Shown here: in pieces, positions 58,719 to 64,000 of the stretch
How positions within the stretch are numbered: position 1 is the stretch's first letter
How the letters are laid out: each line of letters begins with the position of its first letter
From: Phallus indusiatus
Lineage: Eukaryota > Basidiomycota > Agaricomycetes > Phallales > Phallaceae
DNA length: 64,000 bases
Assembly: GCA_027605045.1 (NCBI GenBank)
Contig: JAQFWX010000021.1
Location: 620,001-684,000, forward strand
Direction of reading: 5' to 3'
Made by a program: the position numbers and the translations under genes
Notes under the pieces: generated by a model
What the model was told of the DNA's origin: nothing
Seen by the model: only the letters and a program-made list of their open reading frames with translations
The model's database searches: none

Positions 58719-59295
58719 TAAGGCTCTCAACGGGTTAGAGGTCGCACAGGTTTAACCCGCAGGTACCTGTATCCGTACCCGCAGGTCACGGGTACCCGTC
58801 ACACAGGTACCCGTCACACAGGTACCCGGCGCCTAATTGACCCGGGTCGGGTACAGGTAGCCATTTTCGAAACCACGGGTACCCGTGCTAACCCACCCTA
58901 TAAGACATAGTGACAGGTGGGTGATTTTCGAGTGGTGTTTGTCGTGATTTTTTTTTTATTTTGGCTCTAGAGAGCTCAAATCTTACTTAAAATGGAAATA
59001 AAAAAATATGTCAACAATATTTTTTAATTCTCTACAAGATAAGTTGGGCGCTTAAATAAGCGCCCATCTCGCTTAATAACTTAATCTAGTAACATCTAGT
59101 CACACGTGACATTACCTGCAGGTAACACACAGGTACCTGCAGATTACCTGTTGTCACAGGTTGACCTGCCTACCCGCAGGTTGTCACGTGACCCGCGGGT
59201 CAAAACCCGGGTCAGGTCGAGGATACCTAAATTTTTGACACTGACCCACAGGTACGGGTACCCGTACCCGCGGATCCAACCCGTTGAGAGCCTTA
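58719..59295. mobile_element. hAT-like MITE, copy 2
   Basis: 577 bases, TAAGGCTCTCAACGGGTT ... AACCCGTTGAGAGCCTTA, with 8-base target duplication CCCAGTAT. The flanks consist of GC-rich palindromic motifs (gggtacccg, acccgcaggt); the middle is AT-rich. Confidence 0.9.
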
Positions 59296-60805
59296 CCCAG
59301 TATTCAAACTGGTCCTTGCCAACCCGAACGCTCACAAGGCGTTCAGAATTAAAAATCAACTGATCTTTACCAAGAATCAGTTCCTCCGCGACGTATTATG
59401 CATCCCTCATAACACATTTTACAAGGGGAGGAGAATCACTGAGATTATCATCAGTGAAGCCCATCAAATTGTTGGGCACTTTGGACGTTACAAAACATCT
59501 CAGTACGTTAGACAAGCGTACTGGTGGAAATTGATGATTGAGGACATCAATACGTTCTGCAGGTCCTGCGGAACGTGCCAGACCAATAAAGGGGAGAATA
59601 ATCACCCCAGTGGTCTGTTAAAACAGCTCCCGATTCCCAATAGACCTTGGGAATCAATTGGAATGGACTTCGTCGGTCCATTACCCGTCTCAAACAGTCA
59701 CAACTTCTTATTCGTCGTGATTGACAGACTGACCTCAATGGTTCATCTGATACCGACTACCACCAAGCTGACCGCCAAGGGCACAGCTTGGCTATACCTC
59801 AGTGAAGTCGTAAGACTCCATGGTATCCCTGACTCAATTGTGAGCGACAGGGATGCACGATTTACTGCCAAGTTCTGGCAGGAACTACAATGCCTAATGG
59901 GGACATGATTGCTCATGTCCACGGTGTTCCATTCGCAAACGGATGGATCTACCGAGCAAGCCAATCGCTCGATTGGTCAAATACTTCGTTCCGTGATACA
60001 GAATGATCAAAAAGATTGGGCCGAAAGGATCCCAATGGTGGAGTTTGCTATTAATAGCAGCACCAGCAAAACCACTGGTTTCACGCCGTTTGAACTCAAT
60101 TACGGCTACCTTCCCAGTTTGGGAAGGAAAATTGAGACAAACACCAAATTCAAAGGTGTTCAACACTTTGCTCAACAGGCAAAGTGGAATCTCATGATAG
60201 CGTATGACGCTATCATAGCCAATCGCGTTAAACAGGCTCACTACGCGAACAACTCACAGCGCGATGCACCGGAGTACAAAGAGGGTGACCTCGTCTATTT
60301 ATCGACGAGGAATCTGAACCTCCCCAAGGGGAGAGTTAAGAAGTTGATCCCGCATTATGTGGGACCATACAAAATATTGTCCGTTAAGGACAATATCACA
60401 GTGAAACTTGAGCTCTCTGAAGAGCTCAAGCAACGTCGCATAAATCCCGTATTTCACGTGGATTTAATTAAACCTCACATCGCCAATGACGATGAGAGAT
60501 TTCCACGCTGCGATACACTCACAGCGTATGATTTTGGACAGCCAGACGATGCTGAATGGCACGTCGAGGAACTCCTAGCTCATCGCTGGAGTGGAACTCG
60601 CGAGAAAGATCTCGAGTTCCTAGTCCAGTGGACCCTTGGGGATACCACTTGGGAACCTTACAGTAACTGTAAGGAATTGCAAGCTCTAGACGAGTACTTG
60701 CAGTTACAAGGCGTAAACGAGCCTCGGCAGCTGCCACGACTATCCAATCACGGAGAGTCATGGACCAACAGCAAGCGCCCAGATCCCACTCGGGGATCTG
60801 CTTGA
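59296..60805 (+). pseudogene. Gypsy pol: integrase and chromodomain
   Basis: HHCC zinc finger (EAHQIVGHFG ... CRSCGTC), catalytic core with WESIGMDFVGPLPVS (Asp), IVSDRDARFTAKFWQEL (Asp) and GSTEQANRSIGQILRSVIQN (Glu), GPY region (HYVGPYKILSVKDNI, RINPVFHVDLIKPH) and a C-terminal chromodomain (EWHVEELLAHRWSG, LEFLVQWTLGDTTWEPYSNC, ELQALDEYLQ). This places it in the chromovirus clade, whose integrases are guided to chromatin. One TGA (LMGT-stop-LLMST, about 59,906) breaks an otherwise open frame. No 3' LTR follows directly. Confidence 0.92.
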
Positions 60806-60875
60806 AGATCCCGTCCACAGGGATCCACTGGCACTTCACTGCTACGTGGTGAGGTAATTTTCACTTGGGTGCTCC

Positions 60876-61328
60876 ATGAGGCCGCCCAACTATATAACCC
60901 AAAAGACTGTCCACGGCCTTTTCTTCCTCACACCCCCCATGCCTGACAGCAAGGGAAAACAATGTGAACAATCACGCTCGCGGTCGCCTATGCCGCAACC
61001 TGTTAGTAGGTTCAAAAAAGCAGAGGCTCAACTGGCTCTGCAAAGGTCCAAATGGACCTTAGACGCAATGGACGGATGCATATCCATCTATCATAATAAT
61101 GATAGTTGCACTGCGTGCAACGACTTTGCCAGTCATCTGGCAGGCCCCGCTGGCAGCGGGGCGATCATCCTTGACCGCGATGTGGTCAAGCAGGCCGTCT
61201 ACAAGGCATTTCCCTTCATAAAAAGGGAGTACTATCATCTAGACGAACGTCTAGAAGAAGCTGAAAAGGACGTCAAGTCCTTGTGTCACGACCCTCGTGC
61301 CACCTGATCCTAATCCGGACCTCTCCGA
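60876..61328 (+). pseudogene. ORF downstream of Gypsy integrase, N-terminal part
   Basis: ATG at 60,876 or 60,942 (MPDSKGKQCEQSRSRSPMPQ). A basic Ser/Arg-rich start is followed by FKKAEAQLALQRSKWTLDAM, CISIYHNNDSCTACNDF (a CxxC pair), GAIILDRDVVKQAVYKAFPF and a heptad-like LDERLEEAEKDVKSL. A stop and then an L1b element end it. The probable continuation is at 62,844. Family not recognised; it may be an extra ORF of the Gypsy element or an independent element's gene. Confidence 0.5.
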
Positions 61329-61724
61329 TGTTAGGGCTACTCAGCTCACACTAGAGGGAGGGGATCCTAAGATAATATATTGGAAGGGAAACTAACTACT
61401 CACCTAGAGGGAGGGGATCCTAAGAGAACAAGCTTAGGGACCCTCACTCTAGGTACAGCTACTATATATATAAAACGACGACGCGGCGTGCGGCCCTGAC
61501 ACAGCTAAGTGCCAGGCGCCCAAACCGAACCTAAGCGACGTGATGTCACGGGCATCACACCGGGTACGAGCGCGCAACGCGCGCGAGTAGAGAAAGTGAA
61601 ATAGAGACAGAACAAGGAAACGGAGAGTGAAAGTAAAATATGGAAATGATAAATAAAATAGAAAGGAAGTGATGCCGATGATAATAAATAAGAAAATGAG
61701 AGACGGCGGTAGTGTACCCTGACA
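61329..61724 (+). mobile_element. solo LTR-like element, family L1b
   Basis: 396 bases, TGTTAGGGCTACTCAGCTCA to GTGTACCCTGACA, with target duplication TCCGA on both sides. Closest relative: 24,334-24,732. Confidence 0.9.
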
Positions 61725-61918
61725 TCCGAGGTCCGGCACCCAATCCCCGTCCATATTTAGTATATCCGCCATGTCCGAGTATCAGTACTTGTCCAACAGT
61801 GCGTAGTCCGTTATTCTGTCCACGTCCAGTAAGTCCAAGGTCCGGACTTCATCCGGACTAGGACATTTCCTTATGGGGACATTCTGTCCGGAGTATTAGA
61901 AATCAAGTGCCAGATATT

Positions 61919-62314
61919 GTAAGGGTACAATCGTTCAGTAGTTAGCTTAAGGATCAGACGGAGTATAACCCAGTAGCCCAATCTATAATAGTGCAAGGAA
62001 CTACTCTTACGCGCACAGGTGTATATATATACATGAGTACGTTATCTCTACCAATAATGGTCAGGTGCTATATCTACCAATAGGGAAGGAGGTAGTCGAT
62101 GGCGAATAGGAAAACATGAGAAAGAGGAAGATGGTGGCAGAACGGAAGCGTACGGAGAAACGGTAAAAGTACGGGAGAATATGGGAGGATAATACGGACT
62201 GGCATACCGGGTACCGTACGATGGATATGATAACACGTAGGTCAGCATATACGTCTATACTATATGCACAGTATACTAGGATTAGTCCTAATGGTCCTAG
62301 CACGTACCCTGACA
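61919..62314 (+). mobile_element. solo LTR-like element, family L4
   Basis: 396 bases, TGTAAGGGTACAATCGTTCA to AGCACGTACCCTGACA, target duplication GATAT. A second, broken copy is at 35,621. Confidence 0.88.
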
Positions 62315-62843
62315 GATATGTTTCTGGTGCTGTGCAACTAGTCTCCTTTTAGTTATATCTCCTTTAGTTCTAGTAGTCTAGCTTTTTGTATTTAAAGCCC
62401 CCAGACTTCATCTGGGGCTCCCCAGTCTGAATATCAAGTTGTATTTAAGTTCATTTCGAGTCTATCCTCAGCCAGTCTCTTTATAATCAATTCTATTCTT
62501 ATCTATCTCGCTTAAAGTCCACTCCCAGTACTTGTCCGGACCCGCCTGGACTACGTCCAGGCTGTCTCGGACTTCTTTTTTTTTTTTTTTTTGTGGAGCT
62601 TAGGCCTGTAAAGTATTTGGACATGGTCCAGCATTCACGGACAGCTGGTGAATCACGCGTGGTGACCTGGGTATAACCGTGGGTGTTCCTATTATTCTGT
62701 ATGCCATTGACGTTCAATCAGGGGAAAAATGCATTTACGCACACCTCTCGTTTGAGGTAGTGTGGGACTCAGGGCAGGCTGTCTCAGACTTCTAGTCCGA
62801 AATTAAGGGATATTCAGGGTCGATTGAGTTGGTGCAGCACATA
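62315..62843. other. unassigned repeat sequence with 17-T run
   Basis: No gene. The T run at 62,576-62,592 follows sequence with palindromic gtccgga motifs. On the minus strand it could be the poly(A) tail of a retroposed sequence. The stretch 61,725-61,918 has the same gtccgga style, so the two may be one interrupted element. Confidence 0.35.
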
Positions 62844-64000
62844 AGCTGAAGCCAAGTCCCTTCTGTCTCGTAGTCTGGACCCACTGGACTTCCGCCCAGA
62901 CGCCCGGAACACAGCACATGACACCTTGACAGACCACCTCGACGATGCGAATCGTCGCATCTACGAGTTGAAAGCTCGTATTGCTGAACTTGAACATTCA
63001 GCGTCGACAGCAGGCCCGTCGACTTCCCCATCGACCTCCAAGAAGCGGTCGAGAGACCAGGCTGACAAAGCGCCTGAGCCATCCCAGGCAGCCCCATTGC
63101 CTGATATCTTCAATGACATGTCGTCTGACGACGACATGGAAGACATAGTCGATGATAACGACTATGATGACGACGCCTCCATCACATCGTCCACCAAACG
63201 CAAGCCTCAGCGTACCTACGCTGATGCAACCAAGGCATCGGGCTCTCGCAATGCTGCCTCGGTTTCTCCAAAGAAACCCTCTGGTCCGTATCCACAGACC
63301 AAGCCAGGATGGGACTCCAATAGGGACCCATGGCCCTTCTTCGTAAAGGGTTTCAACCCCACTGTTAGTGGAGATCATTCTCTGGTGCCTGGCACCCCCA
63401 ATCCCACTGCATGGTATAACACCTGCAGCCTCGATGAACCGTTGTTCGTCGAGATTGGAACCCGGGTTTGGACCGACCCCCCGGTGTTCATGTACCCCAA
63501 CAACAGAGGGGTTCACATGCGTATTTCATACACATGGACTCGCTGGCGCAGATCCATGAAGGAGCGTCACCTAGCGAGGAAAACAGCCAAGCTTGAAGCT
63601 ATGGAGGCTGCCGCTAAACGTCCATCGGTGGTGTCTATCTCGGGAGAACTAATCCACCCCGAGATCAAGTATTTAATCAATACTTGGAATGTGGACCCTA
63701 ACCAGGTCCCTCCCTACATCCGACTAATGTCTGATGGATCATTAAACCCTCAAGATGTTGAGGTGTTCACCTGGCTCAAACGAGTCACACGTACTCGTGA
63801 AGTACATGCCAAATTCCTCGAGAAGGTGGCTGAATGCCTCCTCAACCCCGCACTTACTGTGTGGGAAGAAACTCTCGGTGGTAGGGGTAATTCCTCCACC
63901 CACCTGCCTTCCATGCTCATGGAAGGCTACACTCGTGCCTTCGAGTGTAAATCCCCCTCCTCCATCACCATTGAGGAGGTGATTCGCTCCATGCACGCGA
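62844..64000 (+). CDS. long ORF running off the window, unknown protein
   Basis: Open without a stop from 62,844 to the window end. It opens with EAKSLLSRSLDPLDFRPDAR and a coiled coil (DDANRRIYELKARIAELEHS). An acidic linker (DMSSDDDMEDIVDDNDYDDD) and a basic Ser/Pro linker (FVKGFNP upstream of GDHSLVPGTP) follow, then a folded-looking region (PWPFFVKGFNP, FVEIGTRVWTDPPVFMYPNN, VHMRISYTWTRWRRSMKERH, GELIHPEIKYLINTWNVDPN). The first in-frame ATG is internal (about 63,118), so the true start is probably upstream, perhaps the exon at 60,876. Not recognised; the layout is Gag-like. Partial at the 3' end. Confidence 0.55.

Noticed and set aside
62998..63516. 172-codon minus-strand ORF at the window end
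   Set aside because: It is antisense to the longer open plus-strand frame, which has clear coiled-coil and domain-like structure.

Overview
The window looks like nuclear DNA of a filamentous basidiomycete, most likely a mushroom-forming agaricomycete. Genes carry many short GT-AG introns (about 45-65 nt) and sit in tight divergent or convergent pairs. They include a CUE-domain DEF1 and a DHX35 helicase. The repeats include Ty3/Gypsy chromoviruses and an alpha-kinase relic of the type common in agaricomycetes. The lineage is inferred from style and content; no marker gene fixes the species.

There are two compartments. Bases 1-22,230 are gene-dense and nearly free of repeats: a decayed PPIL4-type cyclophilin remnant, a small unknown protein, DHX35 RNA helicase, an Mtf2-like mitochondrial protein, cytosolic leucyl-tRNA synthetase, CAF1/POP2 deadenylase, ribosomal protein eS28, proteasome subunit alpha-5, eIF1A, SRP9, DEF1 and a WDR5/Swd3 WD40 protein. 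This is a housekeeping block for RNA and protein synthesis and turnover. It has three divergent promoters (6693-6933, 16359-16660, 20737-20880).

From about 22,900 to the end the window is a deep nest of mobile elements with no convincing intact host gene. Many insertions can be delimited to the base by target-site duplications (TSDs): at least six solo-LTR-like families (5-bp TSDs), two hAT-like MITEs (8-bp TSDs), three ~836-bp CACTA-like elements (3-bp TSDs), a family of elements built as chains of back-to-back hairpins with TGTAAC ends (5-bp TSDs), a palindromic minisatellite element, and a dead Tc1/mariner transposase. One Ty3/Gypsy chromovirus (about 49,130-60,805) is interrupted by six different elements. 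A degraded alpha-kinase gene (36,469-37,816) has been split by a hairpin-chain element.

The most unusual items are (1) a 2.33-kb TG...CA-bounded element with two conserved, unrecognised ORFs (complete at 53,989-56,319, with three other copies, one strongly diverged) and (2) the hairpin-chain family. All element boundaries and exon joins were read by eye; family names rest on termini and TSD length, not on a search.
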